A stretch of DNA of 30,590 bases from JAHECQ01 sp047638695 (GTDB lineage: Bacteria > Actinomycetota > Acidimicrobiia > Acidimicrobiales > SZUA-35), in NCBI GenBank assembly GCA_047638695.1, contig JBLINY010000046.1, forward strand, positions 1 to 30,590, read 5' to 3'. The number at the start of each line of letters is the position of its first letter. Position 1 is the stretch's first letter. Made by a program: the position numbers and the translations under genes. Under the pieces are notes generated by a model, which had not been told where the DNA came from, made no database searches, and saw nothing but the letters and a program-made list of their open reading frames with translations. Positions 16,350 through 25,212 of this stretch are shown here, in pieces.

Positions 16350-16988
16350 ATGGCTCTCTTCCACGTCGCAAAGCTCACCCCAGCCAAGGCCGAGCTGATC
16401 GCCGACTGGGTCCCGACCCAGAAGTGGGGACCATCAGCGGGAACGCCAGTCAAGCCAATCGGCGCCTTCCGTTTCGACGACCCCACCGGTCAAGTTGGAA
16501 TGGAGACCCATCTCGTCATGGCCGGGGACACGCTGTTGCAGGTCCCGCTGACCTACCGGGATGAACCCCTGGCTGGTGCTGATGATGCGCTCATCGTCGA
16601 GATGCAGCACTCGGTGCTGGGCACGCGTTGGGTGTACGACGGCCTACGCGATTCCCAGTTCGTGATGATGCTCGCTGCGGTTGCGATGACGGGCCAGGGC
16701 GAGGCTCTCGGTATGGCAGAGCAGGACGGCCGCTGGCACATAGCCCCCAGCAATATCCGCCTTCACGGTGGTGGCTGGACACAAGAGCGAGTACCCGTCG
16801 ACGGATTCGCCCTGGAAGAAGAAGACGACGAAACGCGTTCGATACTTCGCAACGATCGGTTCGAGCTGACGGTCTTCCGACACCCGGCCCCGGCGTCGCC
16901 TCCTGCCATTGGGCTCACGGCCACTTGGGAAGATCAACTGAACCCGGTTCTGCTGGCCGAAGTCCGGGACCACACGGTCACCACTTGA
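16350..16988 (+). CDS. Maltokinase N-terminal cap-like domain protein
   Basis: A 212-residue protein resembling the N-terminal cap domain of mycobacterial-type maltokinase, as found in small stand-alone actinobacterial proteins. It opens MALFHVAKLTPAKAELIADW, then has GAFRFDDPTGQVGMETHLV, LLQVPLTYRDEPLAGAD and HSVLGTRWVYDG. No kinase domain follows, so catalysis is not expected from this chain; its role is unknown. The start is fixed by the -10 box immediately upstream. The next gene is convergent and ends 7 bp away. Confidence 0.72.
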   Translation: MALFHVAKLTPAKAELIADWVPTQKWGPSAGTPVKPIGAFRFDDPTGQVGMETHLVMAGDTLLQVPLTYRDEPLAGADDALIVEMQHSVLGTRWVYDGLRDSQFVMMLAAVAMTGQGEALGMAEQDGRWHIAPSNIRLHGGGWTQERVPVDGFALEEEDDETRSILRNDRFELTVFRHPAPASPPAIGLTATWEDQLNPVLLAEVRDHTVTT

Positions 16989-16995
16989 GTTGCCG

Positions 16996-18162
16996 TTAGA
17001 GGTGGTACAGCGTTGCGGCGGTCGTCTCGGTCATCCGCAATTGGTCGGCGTCTGAGACGTCCTCCATCAGTGTCGAGACCACGTTCTTCGAACAGGGCCA
17101 CGTCGAATCGCGATGGGGATAGTCGTTCCCCCACATCAAGGTGTCGACGCCGATCAGCTCGCGGCACAACACCGCTGATCGGTCGTCTTCGATCGTGGCC
17201 TTGAAGTTGGTGGCCCAATACGAACTCGGCGGTCGGTCGACGCTCGGGTCGACCGCGGTCGGATCTCGCATCCAGCCTTGGTCGAGACGCTCGAGCCAGT
17301 TGGGCAGCCAGCCAGCATTGAACTCCGAGACAATGAACATGAGAGCTGGATGGCGGGCTGCGACTCCCTGGCAGATGAGCTCGGACACCGTCCTTTGGAT
17401 GACTGATGCCGCGCCCGCATAACCACCGACTGAGTCGGAGACTCTCGTCTTTCCCTCAACGTGCGGGAGCCGGGGCTCGAACGCATTGGTGCCAATGTGC
17501 ATGGCCAACGGGAGCCCCGCCTCCTCGGCCAGAGCCCAGACGGGCTCGTAGGCCGCGTCGCGATACGGGCGGTCAGCCGGGGCTCTACAGGGAATGCACG
17601 CCGTTCGGGAACCCCGAGCAACTGCCTTCTCGAGTGCGGCCAAGGCACCGGCTGGCTCGTGCATCGGAAGCAATTCGGCCCCGATCAGACGCCCTGGTGC
17701 CACCGAACAATAGTTGTGCAGCCAGTCGTTGTAGTTGGCGAACGCGGCGCTGACCACAGCCGGGTTCGGTAAACCGAAGACGGCGAAGAACTGGCTGGGA
17801 TAGAGAACCTCGGCCCGCACACCGTCGAGGTCCTGATCAGCCAAGCGAGCGCTCGGATCGGCGATGCCGGCTCGAAGCACGTCGTAACCGCCGGTGGACA
17901 GTTCGATGACAGCAGGATGGTTCGGATCTTCCGGGTCCGGCTTCCCGGTGAGCGTCCGATCCACGGCCAGCGGACCGTCAAGCCGATAACCGGCGATTCC
18001 CATCCTGGCCGGTGGAAGACCTCGTACCCCAGTGGCTGGCACGTACATGACGTCACGGAGCTCACCATGGTCGACGCATCGGGGGGCATCGTCACCGAAC
18101 CGGTCAGCCAGACCGGCCAGGACGTCGGGCGGTTCAACCACATGGGAATCAGCCGAAATCAT
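16996..18162 (-). CDS. Amidohydrolase family 2 (ACMSD-like metal-dependent hydrolase/decarboxylase)
   Basis: A 388-residue TIM-barrel protein. The N-terminal metal motif ISADSHVVEPPDV has D5 and H7 in the DxH-like position. A barrel His is seen in LAMHIGTNAFEP, and the C-terminal Asp motif in MWGNDYPHRDSTWP is typical of amidohydrolase family 2. Such proteins hydrolyse or decarboxylate aromatic and other ring-derived acids, which would fit the catabolic setting, though the actual substrate cannot be read. ATG 18162 is supported by TAGCGT 6 nt upstream. Transcribed alone, convergent with the maltokinase-cap gene. Confidence 0.85.
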   Translation of the reverse strand: MISADSHVVEPPDVLAGLADRFGDDAPRCVDHGELRDVMYVPATGVRGLPPARMGIAGYRLDGPLAVDRTLTGKPDPEDPNHPAVIELSTGGYDVLRAGIADPSARLADQDLDGVRAEVLYPSQFFAVFGLPNPAVVSAAFANYNDWLHNYCSVAPGRLIGAELLPMHEPAGALAALEKAVARGSRTACIPCRAPADRPYRDAAYEPVWALAEEAGLPLAMHIGTNAFEPRLPHVEGKTRVSDSVGGYAGAASVIQRTVSELICQGVAARHPALMFIVSEFNAGWLPNWLERLDQGWMRDPTAVDPSVDRPPSSYWATNFKATIEDDRSAVLCRELIGVDTLMWGNDYPHRDSTWPCSKNVVSTLMEDVSDADQLRMTETTAATLYHL

Positions 18163-18174
18163 GACCCGACGCTA
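18163..18174 (-). promoter_or_regulatory. -10 box of a probable leaderless promoter for the amidohydrolase
   Basis: On the minus strand TAGCGT (18169-18174) is followed by CGGGTC and then the ATG at 18162. Confidence 0.5.
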
Positions 18175-18373
18175 CGCGGCTCAGTCCCCGGCAACCAGCG
18201 CAAGAGCAAGCGGTCTCCGGCTGAAGCAACGAGCGCTGGTGCCCTCACCAACGGTCGGCTCCCACCGATTCTCGTTCGATTAGCCTGAGAAGAGACCGTC
18301 CACGTAAGCGACCTGGGGTTGTGTTGACTACGTTCGGCGCCGCCCGCACCCCACCTGAAGCGAGGACCCACTT

Positions 18374-19570
18374 GTGCATCGGCTACTGAGATCTCTCGCC
18401 GTTTTTATGATTGCGATCGCTGGCGTTGTCGCTGTGCCCGCGCCGGCCAGTTCGATGCAAACCTACGAGGAGGTCATCTCGAACCCCGGGCTCACCCCGG
18501 CCCACTCGGTCATCATCCGCCTCTACCAAGCAGTGTTCGGCCGCCAGCCAGACGTGGCGGGCCTGACGTTTTGGCTTGATCAGTTCGACTCTGGCGAGTG
18601 GAACACGCGACGCATTGCCACGTTCTTTACGACAGCCGAAGAGTTCAAATTGCTCTATGGCGAGGACACCACCAACGAGGAGTTCGTCAACGCCGTCTAC
18701 CCGAACGTGTTGGGTCGGCTGCCCGACGCTGGCGGCGCATCGTTCTGGATCGGCTTCCTCGACCAGGGCAACAGTCGCGCCGAGCTGATCCTGTTGATCT
18801 CGAACGCGCCTGAGTTCATTGAGGCCAACTGGTTGCCAAGTGACGGAACGCCGAATCCGGACAGCGACGACCCAACGACGCCTCCCCCAGATGCTCTGGT
18901 GTCTGACAGTTTTGCTGGAACCGGACCGCTCTCCGGCTACACGACGACGAACGCTGAAGTTCTTCCCGAGGTAGGGCGAGTCAACGGGCGCTATCGCGCC
19001 GAGTTGACCGACAACGCCGCCGACAAGACGTTGCACTTCAACGACGCCCAAGGGCGTCTGGACGCCAAGTTGGTCGCGTTCCCGTTCGACTATGTCGCAC
19101 GAAACATCGGCGTTGGTTCAGTCTCTGATTCCCAACTCGCACCCAACCCGTCCGGGTCGACGTTCATGTTCTCCGGAATCCAGGTTCACTCCACCGATCT
19201 CGACGCCGCGGACAGCGCCCACGTCGTCGTGGGCCATCGCGGCAACACCAAGTTCACTGTCGAAGGCAAGAACACCGTCGGTGGCGGGTCGAGCGTCAAC
19301 GACGTCGGTGCCAACACGGCACCCGATGGGCGAGCCGATATCCGAATCGTCGGCAATAGTGGTCGGACCTTAACGGTCTATTGGCAAACCCCCAACTTTA
19401 GCTCTGCGGCCAGTGACAACTGGCAGCTCTACCTCGGGACAGGAAACTTGCCGGGTTCGACGGCACCCTTTGAGGCGTCCGTCTACATCGGGTTGATCAC
19501 CTACGCCTTCGGCTCGGGAAGTGTCCCATTCGTTGGAACCGCCGACAGCGTCGAGCTAGTTGGCGAATAG
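18374..19570 (+). CDS. Secreted DUF4214 protein with a C-terminal beta-rich domain
   Basis: A 398-residue exported protein. Signal peptide MHRLLRSLAVFMIAIAG to about residue 29 (PAPASS). The DUF4214 domain spans about 39-153, with its tandem pattern (LYQAVFGRQPDVAGLTFW, then VYPNVLGRLPDAGGASFW and SNAPEFIEANW). After a Pro/Asp/Thr linker comes a roughly 230-residue beta-rich domain (SDSFAGTGPLSGYTT to the C-terminus) that looks like a concanavalin-type jelly roll. Surface or carbohydrate binding is plausible but not shown. GTG 18374 follows GAGGAC. It is the intact relative of the shorter DUF4214 protein at 7507. Confidence 0.85.
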   Translation: MHRLLRSLAVFMIAIAGVVAVPAPASSMQTYEEVISNPGLTPAHSVIIRLYQAVFGRQPDVAGLTFWLDQFDSGEWNTRRIATFFTTAEEFKLLYGEDTTNEEFVNAVYPNVLGRLPDAGGASFWIGFLDQGNSRAELILLISNAPEFIEANWLPSDGTPNPDSDDPTTPPPDALVSDSFAGTGPLSGYTTTNAEVLPEVGRVNGRYRAELTDNAADKTLHFNDAQGRLDAKLVAFPFDYVARNIGVGSVSDSQLAPNPSGSTFMFSGIQVHSTDLDAADSAHVVVGHRGNTKFTVEGKNTVGGGSSVNDVGANTAPDGRADIRIVGNSGRTLTVYWQTPNFSSAASDNWQLYLGTGNLPGSTAPFEASVYIGLITYAFGSGSVPFVGTADSVELVGE

Positions 19571-19871
19571 CGCGCCAATCGAGGGCCCGATGATCGGATG
19601 GGCGAACCATGAGTCCGGGATCCATCAAGGAGTCTGGTGACGGCTGAGCCAGAGCTCGCGGGGGCCACGGAAGGCGATGATTGGTAGATAGTCGAGCCGT
19701 TGGTCTGCGAGCAGCAGGTCTGGTGCCCGCTGCGTGAGTTACCTACCTCTTAGCTGCGGGATGAAGTCGGAGGTCGAGTGAAGTCTCACGAAGTTCAGCT
19801 GGGTAACCGTGCTGTCGATTTGTGCTGCATTTGTCCGTGTCGTAGAAAGCTGTCAATCGAGGGGTGAAACT
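19571..19871. other. Intergenic stretch without a recognised gene
   Basis: About 300 bp. No hairpin terminator or convincing promoter was found. On the minus strand a short frame (about 19640-19700) reads LDYLPIIAFRGPRELWL and could be a gene-end remnant, but it is too short to assign. Confidence 0.5.
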
Positions 19872-21125
19872 GTGGCGACAAACGCGAAGACCTGGCCAAT
19901 TGCGATCATCACTGGTGTGCTAGCCCTACTTGTGGGCGCGGTCGGAACCTACGCGTTACGCAGCGCACTGGACGACGACAACGGCGACGGGCCTGAGCTA
20001 ACCGTTCGGCTGGAGCCAGCCGACTTCGCAGGTGACGACCCTTTCTCCACCGAACCGTTCGCACCGCCACCAGATCCAACGATGGCGTCGACCGAACGAG
20101 TTCTGGCCGCCACCGTGTCGTTGAATTCCACGATCGAAATGCCAACGCCGTCGGCACCTGGGCTCTATGGCGGCAGCAACAGCGACTTCTGCCTGGTCGA
20201 GCCGATGATCGAGTTCTATGCCGCCGATCCCGACAAGACAAAGGCCTGGGTCGAAGCCCAAAACGACGACCGCCTCCTGCGGTGGGACAGGGGAACGTTG
20301 ACGGAGGAGGACCTGCCTGAATATCTCCGTTCCCTGACGCCGGCAACACTGCAGAACGACACCTTTGTCACCAACCACGGCGTTCCCGATGGCAACTCGG
20401 TTCCGATTGTCTCGCTGCTCCAGCGAGGCACGACGGTGCTGGTGGACGAGTACGGCGTGGCTAGAGCCAAGTGCTACTCGGGGAACCCGCTAACACTGGC
20501 GCCGGAAATCGTGGGCCAGACCAAGCTCGACGGTGAAGGTTGGCCGGGTGTCGGCGAAGGTTCGAGCAACCCCAAGGCCGAGGATGGCGACCAGAAGATC
20601 GACGAACTCCAGACCTGCGAGTTGCTCCGTCGTACGTTCTCCGCCGGCGTAACGACTTCGCCCGAGCGCTGTGAGCGCAACACTGGCGACGCCAACAGAG
20701 CCGAAGAAGAGGGCGACTTGGGCGAGATCGAGTTAGAGGCCTCCCCAAGCGGCATCGCCGACGAGACCGACGACTTGGGATCAGAAGGTGAAGGTGGGTC
20801 TGCCGTGCCGATCCCAGTCGAGACTTGCGCAGACAACAACTGGCCAGCCGACTGGCTCGATTCCGAAGCCAGCGATCGCACCGGTTTCCTCGAAGTGCAG
20901 CAATTCGACCTCACGATTGTGAACACCACTGGTGACGACATCCAGTTCGTCCAGCATGGGTATGACTGCTCGCAGATCGGGCCAAACTTTCTCCCAGCAG
21001 GAGCGACGTGGGAATTCGGCACGATGTCCGTAGGTATCCCATTGACGGCAGCGACAGTCGACGGTCAGGTTCTGTCTGAGTTTCAGATGCCTCTCTCGGA
21101 CGCGACTTGGACAATCGGAGGTTGA
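19872..21125 (+). CDS. Membrane-anchored DUF6777-like protein
   Basis: A 417-residue protein with one N-terminal membrane anchor (WPIAIITGVLALLVGAVGTYAL, 8-29) and the remainder outside the cell. Residues about 45-210 match what I recall of DUF6777: VRLEPADFAGDDPFST, APGLYGGSNSDFC, LRSLTPATLQNDTFVTNHG, and GTTVLVDEYGVARAKCYSGNPLT. An acidic, Cys-containing linker leads to a C-terminal Ig-like domain of about 95 residues (LTIVNTTGDDIQF to TIGG). The function of DUF6777 is unknown. GTG 19872 follows GAGGGG; the frame extends upstream to 19809 without a signal-like start. The stop overlaps TGATG with the next gene, so the two form an operon and probably act together at the cell envelope. Confidence 0.75.
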   Translation: MATNAKTWPIAIITGVLALLVGAVGTYALRSALDDDNGDGPELTVRLEPADFAGDDPFSTEPFAPPPDPTMASTERVLAATVSLNSTIEMPTPSAPGLYGGSNSDFCLVEPMIEFYAADPDKTKAWVEAQNDDRLLRWDRGTLTEEDLPEYLRSLTPATLQNDTFVTNHGVPDGNSVPIVSLLQRGTTVLVDEYGVARAKCYSGNPLTLAPEIVGQTKLDGEGWPGVGEGSSNPKAEDGDQKIDELQTCELLRRTFSAGVTTSPERCERNTGDANRAEEEGDLGEIELEASPSGIADETDDLGSEGEGGSAVPIPVETCADNNWPADWLDSEASDRTGFLEVQQFDLTIVNTTGDDIQFVQHGYDCSQIGPNFLPAGATWEFGTMSVGIPLTAATVDGQVLSEFQMPLSDATWTIGG

Positions 21126-21127
21126 TG

Positions 21128-22534
21128 ATGAATCCGGACGAACACCCTGAGGGAACCGACAACGCACGGGAGCTAGAGGGTCAGGCAGCTGAGCTTCAAC
21201 GGAAACGTGATGCACTCGATGCCGAGCAACAACAGCTCGAGCGAGAACTTCAGAAACAAGAGCTGACACGGCAAGAAGAAGCGTTGGAGCAGCAACGCCG
21301 CGACCTTGAAGCGCAACGCCAGGCAATGGAGAGCGAGGTGAGGCAGCCACCCATCGACCCTCAGGCAGAGCAACAGCGTCAAGCAGCCGAAGCGCAAGCC
21401 CAGGAGATGGCGCAGCATCAGGCGCAGCAGCAGCTGCACCTCGAACGCGAGCACGAGGAGCAGTTGCTCTTGTCCCTCGCGGCCCGGGAGCTACTACCGG
21501 CTGAGGCCCCAGAGCCACAAGGTCGCAACCCGGGCGTGATTGCCGGAATTGGAATCGCCATGCTCGCTATCGGAGCGGCGGTGGGATGGTTTGGGTATAG
21601 CGTTCTCACCGATGACGATGACGCAATTGCTCAAGTAGTCGACGCAGACTCGACCGATGCCGCGTTCGGCCAACTCAATGGGACGTTGGCTGAGACCTCG
21701 AGCGCCACGACTGGGACGACCACGGCCATCCCGGCAGCGACCATCGCTTCCTCGGTTTGGGCACACCCCGATGGCACGTTGCAGGCTAACCTGCCGGATG
21801 ACTGGGTACCGAGTTGGCAGTCACGACCCTGGCCAGAGGAAGGCATCGAGGCGAGCATTCTTCGCTCCACGGCCGACCCGGTCGCTGCCGCCCAAGGCAA
21901 CCACGACCCATTCATGACTGGCTCCATTTTCGTCGGCCGATATACCCGAACTGGAATCACTCCAACCGAGCTTCTCGGGCTCTTGGGGACACAAGAGGGC
22001 TGCGCCTCCAAGGCGCCGGCCGAACCGTTTGACTCCGGCGGCAAGACCGGACTGATCGTGCGGCTGACTGAATGTGGCACCGTCGCTGGCCACGCCATGC
22101 AGATTGCGCTTCAAGACGGCAACGACGCTGTGCAGTACATGACACTACGTGCACCATCCGCTGGAGCGTTGGAGTCCTATCGCGGGCTCATGCTTTCGGC
22201 TGCCACCTCGCCGACTGGAGCACCGGCCAACGTGCCTGGGGAACGGACCTGTGTCTATTCGTCGCCCTCGGCGAACCCCGACTTCCCATTTGTCGTGAGT
22301 GTCTCGAATCTCACGGAAGGACCTATCACGTGGTACGCGCTCGATCCTGCAACGGGGGCACCATCGCCAGATGGTCGGCGTGAAGAGTTCGGGCCCAACA
22401 CCGCTAGGTCGAACACATTCAAAGGGGGCGTCGTCATTCGGATCGAACGCCCCGCAGGCAACCTTGATTTCACCGTCGCAGCCGACCCGATCCAGTGCGT
22501 CAACGTGACCGACCAGGGCCTGGAACCAGGGTAG
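21128..22534 (+). CDS. Membrane-anchored coiled-coil protein of unknown function
   Basis: A 468-residue protein. Residues about 11-120 are a Gln/Glu/Arg-rich coiled coil on the cytoplasmic side, followed by one membrane helix (NPGVIAGIGIAMLAIGAAVGW, 135-154) and an extracellular part of about 310 residues. That part contains a DGTLQANLPDDWVPSW-type domain (similar in feel to lipoprotein LpqN/PsbP-like folds; unsure) and a C-terminal beta domain with Cys residues resembling the end of its operon partner. ATG 21128 is chosen over ATG 21125 because GGAGGT (21117-21122) sits 5 nt before it. No family recognised; the coiled coil suggests oligomerisation or a partner inside the cell. Confidence 0.8.
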   Translation: MNPDEHPEGTDNARELEGQAAELQRKRDALDAEQQQLERELQKQELTRQEEALEQQRRDLEAQRQAMESEVRQPPIDPQAEQQRQAAEAQAQEMAQHQAQQQLHLEREHEEQLLLSLAARELLPAEAPEPQGRNPGVIAGIGIAMLAIGAAVGWFGYSVLTDDDDAIAQVVDADSTDAAFGQLNGTLAETSSATTGTTTAIPAATIASSVWAHPDGTLQANLPDDWVPSWQSRPWPEEGIEASILRSTADPVAAAQGNHDPFMTGSIFVGRYTRTGITPTELLGLLGTQEGCASKAPAEPFDSGGKTGLIVRLTECGTVAGHAMQIALQDGNDAVQYMTLRAPSAGALESYRGLMLSAATSPTGAPANVPGERTCVYSSPSANPDFPFVVSVSNLTEGPITWYALDPATGAPSPDGRREEFGPNTARSNTFKGGVVIRIERPAGNLDFTVAADPIQCVNVTDQGLEPG

Positions 22535-22567
22535 AAATCTCGGGCGTGTCTCGCACGGTGGTCCTCA

Positions 22568-24172
22568 TCAACCAACCTCTGATTCGAGGTCGGAGATGGC
22601 GGAGAGCCGTAGCTCGTACTTCAGGACTTTGTTCGAGGCGTTGAGCGGCAGCTGGTCGACAATGTGGACCTGGCGGGGAACCTTGTAGTTCGCCATCTCC
22701 CGACGACACCAGGCGATGACTTCTTGAGGATCGGGCATCGTGCCCGCGGTAGGGATGGCAAAGGCAACGCCGACTTCGCCGAGACGCTGGTCCGGAATAC
22801 CGACCACCGCGACCTGGGCCAGATCGGGGTGAGCACCCATCATCGACTCGATCTCGGCCGGATAGGCATTGAACCCACCCACAATGAACATGTCCTTCAG
22901 TCGGTCGGTCACAGCAACGTTCCCTCCTGCGTCCATGGTTCCGATGTCGCCGGTGTGAAGCCAGCCATCGTCGTCAACGGCCTCGGCAGTCTGCTCGGGG
23001 TCGTCGAGATAGCCCTTCATCACCCCGTATCCACTCACCCAGATCTCGCCGGGCTCACCGGGCATCATTTCATTGCCCTCGGTGTCAACCACTCGGATGT
23101 CCATGCCGGGCATGGCCCGCCCCGAGGTTGTCGCCACCGTCTCGGGATCGTCCTCTCGCCGGCAGATCGTGGCCAGGCCGCTGTTCTCCGTCAGGCCATA
23201 GCCGGTGAGAACGGTCTCGAAGCCGAGTCGATCGCGCATCTGTACGACTAGATCGACCGGCACCACGGCGGCGCCGGTGACCGCGAGCCGGAGGGTCGAG
23301 AGGTCGTAGTTCCCAAGATCGGGATCGTTCAGGATCGTCTGATAGATGGCGGGAGGTCCCGGTAGGACCGAGATCCGTTCCTCGTCCACTCGCCGCATCA
23401 CGGCAGGGACGTCGAATACGGGGTGAGGGAGGTTTGTTGCGCCGGTCATCAGGCACGAGAGGATCCCCGCGCCGAGGCCGAAGAAATGGAAGTACGGGTT
23501 GATGATGAGGTATCGATCATCAGAACGAAGGCCGATGATTCGGGACCAATCGGAGAAGCCTCGCAGCACCTGGCCGTGGGTGATCATGACCCCCTTTGGC
23601 ATACCCGTCGTGCCCGAAGTGAACATGGTCAGGCACAAGTCGTCGGCCGCAACAGCGCCACTACGCGCTGCACGCTCCAAATCATCGACATGGTCAGCGC
23701 GATCGAGAAAGTCGTCGAACGACGTGGTGCTGCCCCGGGTCGGGCCACGCAGCACAACGACCTCGCGCAGGTCCGGTAAGTCCTCGGCGCCTGCCAGGAG
23801 CTCGACGTAGTCGATCCCCATGAAGTCGGTGACCGTGACCAGCATGCGGGCCTTGCTCTTGGCGAGCACGTACGCCCCCTCACGGCCCTTGAAGCGGGTG
23901 TTGATCGGCACGACGACGCCACCGGCCTCATGGACACCGAGGCCCGCCACCACCCACTCCCAAGCGTTCGGTGCCCAGACGCCGACGCAATCACCGGGCT
24001 CGAGACCGCTCGCCATGAATGCCCGCCCAGCCCGATGCACCGCTTCGACGAGCGCAACGTAACTGAGCCTCACCTCGCCGTCTGGTGCCGGATCGACGAG
24101 CGCCTCGTGGTCACCGAACTGCTCACCAGCCCAGCGAACGAGGGTAGGAATCGTGTCGTATCTAGCTTTCAT
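22568..24172 (-). CDS. FadD3-like acyl-CoA synthetase
   Basis: A 534-residue AMP-forming acyl-CoA synthetase. It has FTSGTTGMPKGVM, the GYGLTE motif, WLHTGDIG and RLKDMFIVGGFNAYPAEIE, and the C-terminal catalytic Lys in NASNKVLKYELR. N-terminal segments such as CVGVWAPNAWEWVVAGLGVHEAGGVVVPINTR (broken here only by reading, residues about 62-93) resemble FadD3, the CoA ligase for steroid ring C/D propionates in actinobacteria, but the match is from memory and other acids are possible. ATG 24172 follows GGAAGG by 7 nt. Convergent with the coiled-coil gene; no other steroid genes (kstR, hsa, ipd) are next to it. Confidence 0.85.
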   Translation of the reverse strand: MKARYDTIPTLVRWAGEQFGDHEALVDPAPDGEVRLSYVALVEAVHRAGRAFMASGLEPGDCVGVWAPNAWEWVVAGLGVHEAGGVVVPINTRFKGREGAYVLAKSKARMLVTVTDFMGIDYVELLAGAEDLPDLREVVVLRGPTRGSTTSFDDFLDRADHVDDLERAARSGAVAADDLCLTMFTSGTTGMPKGVMITHGQVLRGFSDWSRIIGLRSDDRYLIINPYFHFFGLGAGILSCLMTGATNLPHPVFDVPAVMRRVDEERISVLPGPPAIYQTILNDPDLGNYDLSTLRLAVTGAAVVPVDLVVQMRDRLGFETVLTGYGLTENSGLATICRREDDPETVATTSGRAMPGMDIRVVDTEGNEMMPGEPGEIWVSGYGVMKGYLDDPEQTAEAVDDDGWLHTGDIGTMDAGGNVAVTDRLKDMFIVGGFNAYPAEIESMMGAHPDLAQVAVVGIPDQRLGEVGVAFAIPTAGTMPDPQEVIAWCRREMANYKVPRQVHIVDQLPLNASNKVLKYELRLSAISDLESEVG

Positions 24173-24503
24173 CGAGCAACCTTCCTTCAGCCGTCGCTGC
24201 TGCAGTCTCGCGCAGAGACCGAAACCAAGCTCGCCCGGGTGACCGTGCTACAGACCGGCCCGTATGCGGCACCACGGAATGCAGCTGGCGCACGACAGCG
24301 ACAGCCTCATCAGCACATCTGCCTGGTTGCGTAGCCTGATGCTCGGGACCGATCAACCTTCAATGAGGCTGTTGCTGGGTCGACGACCGCCAAGAGTTTC
24401 GATGGATGCGGCAGGGTTCGAAAGAGACGCAATCTCACGCTCAGCGACCGGTACACCCAAAAACAGCTCCGGCCAGGCGCGACAAGCCCCCAGCCGGAAA
24501 TAG
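24173..24503. other. Intergenic stretch upstream of the acyl-CoA synthetase
   Basis: About 330 bp with no credible gene. It holds the ribosome binding site of the synthetase and ends at the tRNA-Ser fragment. It is the last chromosomal sequence before the inferred element end. Confidence 0.5.
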
Positions 24504-24559
24504 CGGAGAGAGGGGGATTCGAACCCCCGGTGACCGTGAAGCCACAACGGTTTTCAAGT
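24504..24559 (-). pseudogene. 3' half of tRNA-Ser(TGA): probable attachment-site remnant
   Basis: On the minus strand the sequence runs from the anticodon loop CTTGAAA (24552-24558, anticodon TGA) through the 3' anticodon stem ACCGT, a long variable arm, the T-arm CGGGGGTTCGAATCCCCC, to the acceptor strand TCTCTCC and discriminator G (24504). No matching 5' acceptor (GGAGAGA), D-arm or 5' anticodon stem (ACGGT) exists upstream, where the sequence is unrelated. CCA is not encoded. Breakage at the anticodon loop is characteristic of tyrosine-recombinase integration, and two such recombinases lie to the right. Confidence 0.82.
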
Positions 24560-24678
24560 ACGAGTCTCTGACCTGCAGAAACGCCTCCAAAGAGTGTGTT
24601 CTCCCAGGTTGGAGGCATCCCGAGCGAGCGTGCCGATGACCGTGAAACTTCACTGCAGACCCTTCTTGACCCCTGCGA

Positions 24679-24696
24679 GTGGCACCACAGTGGCAC
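24679..24696. repeat. Short direct repeat GTGGCAC x2
   Basis: GTGGCAC at 24679-24685 and 24690-24696, one 11-bp period apart, about 120 bp inside the element end. It could be a recombinase arm-binding site; this is only a positional guess. Confidence 0.3.
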
Positions 24697-24786
24697 GGAA
24701 ACGACCGTCGATCAGTTGACGAGCGATCACGAACCCCTACCGGCCATGTTCGCTGTCGACTGCCCGGTGCTGCCTGCCGAGGAACG

Positions 24787-25206
24787 TCAGACACTGATGA
24801 AGTCAATACCCAGCGAGCGAGCCTTATCGGCGAGAACTCCAGTCGCGTTCTGTGGATCACCAACGTAGAACGCGGACTCGTGATGCAGACAGGCCGCAAC
24901 GGTCTCAGCCATCAGGGCGCTGAGTCCGCCGACCAGACCATGGGCTCGCCCTGCTGACAGGATCAGCGGCCGCGGATCGATGACCTGGAGCAACCGGGCA
25001 TCTGGCTGTTCGATGAACCGTCGCCTACTCGGATCGAGCTGAGAAAGCGTGCGGCTGAGCCGCCCAGCGCTCTCACTCTTGGCAATGGTCGAAACGAGGC
25101 GCCAATGCCGCAGATACGTGAGACCCATGATTTCGTCCGGCAGGCCCGCGACTTCGCCGGAGCCGGCCAGCACGCGTAAAACGATGTATTCATCGACGAC
25201 GATCAC
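24787..25206 (-). CDS. PIN-like toxin of a toxin-antitoxin pair
   Basis: A 139-residue protein starting MIVVDEYIVLRVLAG, the usual first strand of PIN ribonucleases with the first catalytic Asp at D5. The C-terminal pattern (AETVAACLHHESAFYVGD, then ARSLGIDFISV) matches the last strands of PIN domains. Such proteins cut RNA and are held inactive by a small partner. Not all four acidic residues can be placed with confidence, so the assignment is by shape and context. GTG 25206 lies 6 bp after the antitoxin stop, so the two form one unit. Inside an integrated element its likely role is stabilisation of the element. Confidence 0.6.
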   Translation of the reverse strand: MIVVDEYIVLRVLAGSGEVAGLPDEIMGLTYLRHWRLVSTIAKSESAGRLSRTLSQLDPSRRRFIEQPDARLLQVIDPRPLILSAGRAHGLVGGLSALMAETVAACLHHESAFYVGDPQNATGVLADKARSLGIDFISV

Positions 25207-25212
25207 GGTCGC

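Noticed and set aside
19640..19700. Cytochrome P450 C-terminal remnant on the minus strand
   Set aside because: About 20 residues without the heme-binding Cys region are not enough to assign a family.
24504..24594. Complete tRNA-Ser gene
   Set aside because: No 5' acceptor strand pairing with TCTCTCC, no D-arm and no 5' anticodon stem could be found in the 45 bases before the anticodon loop.
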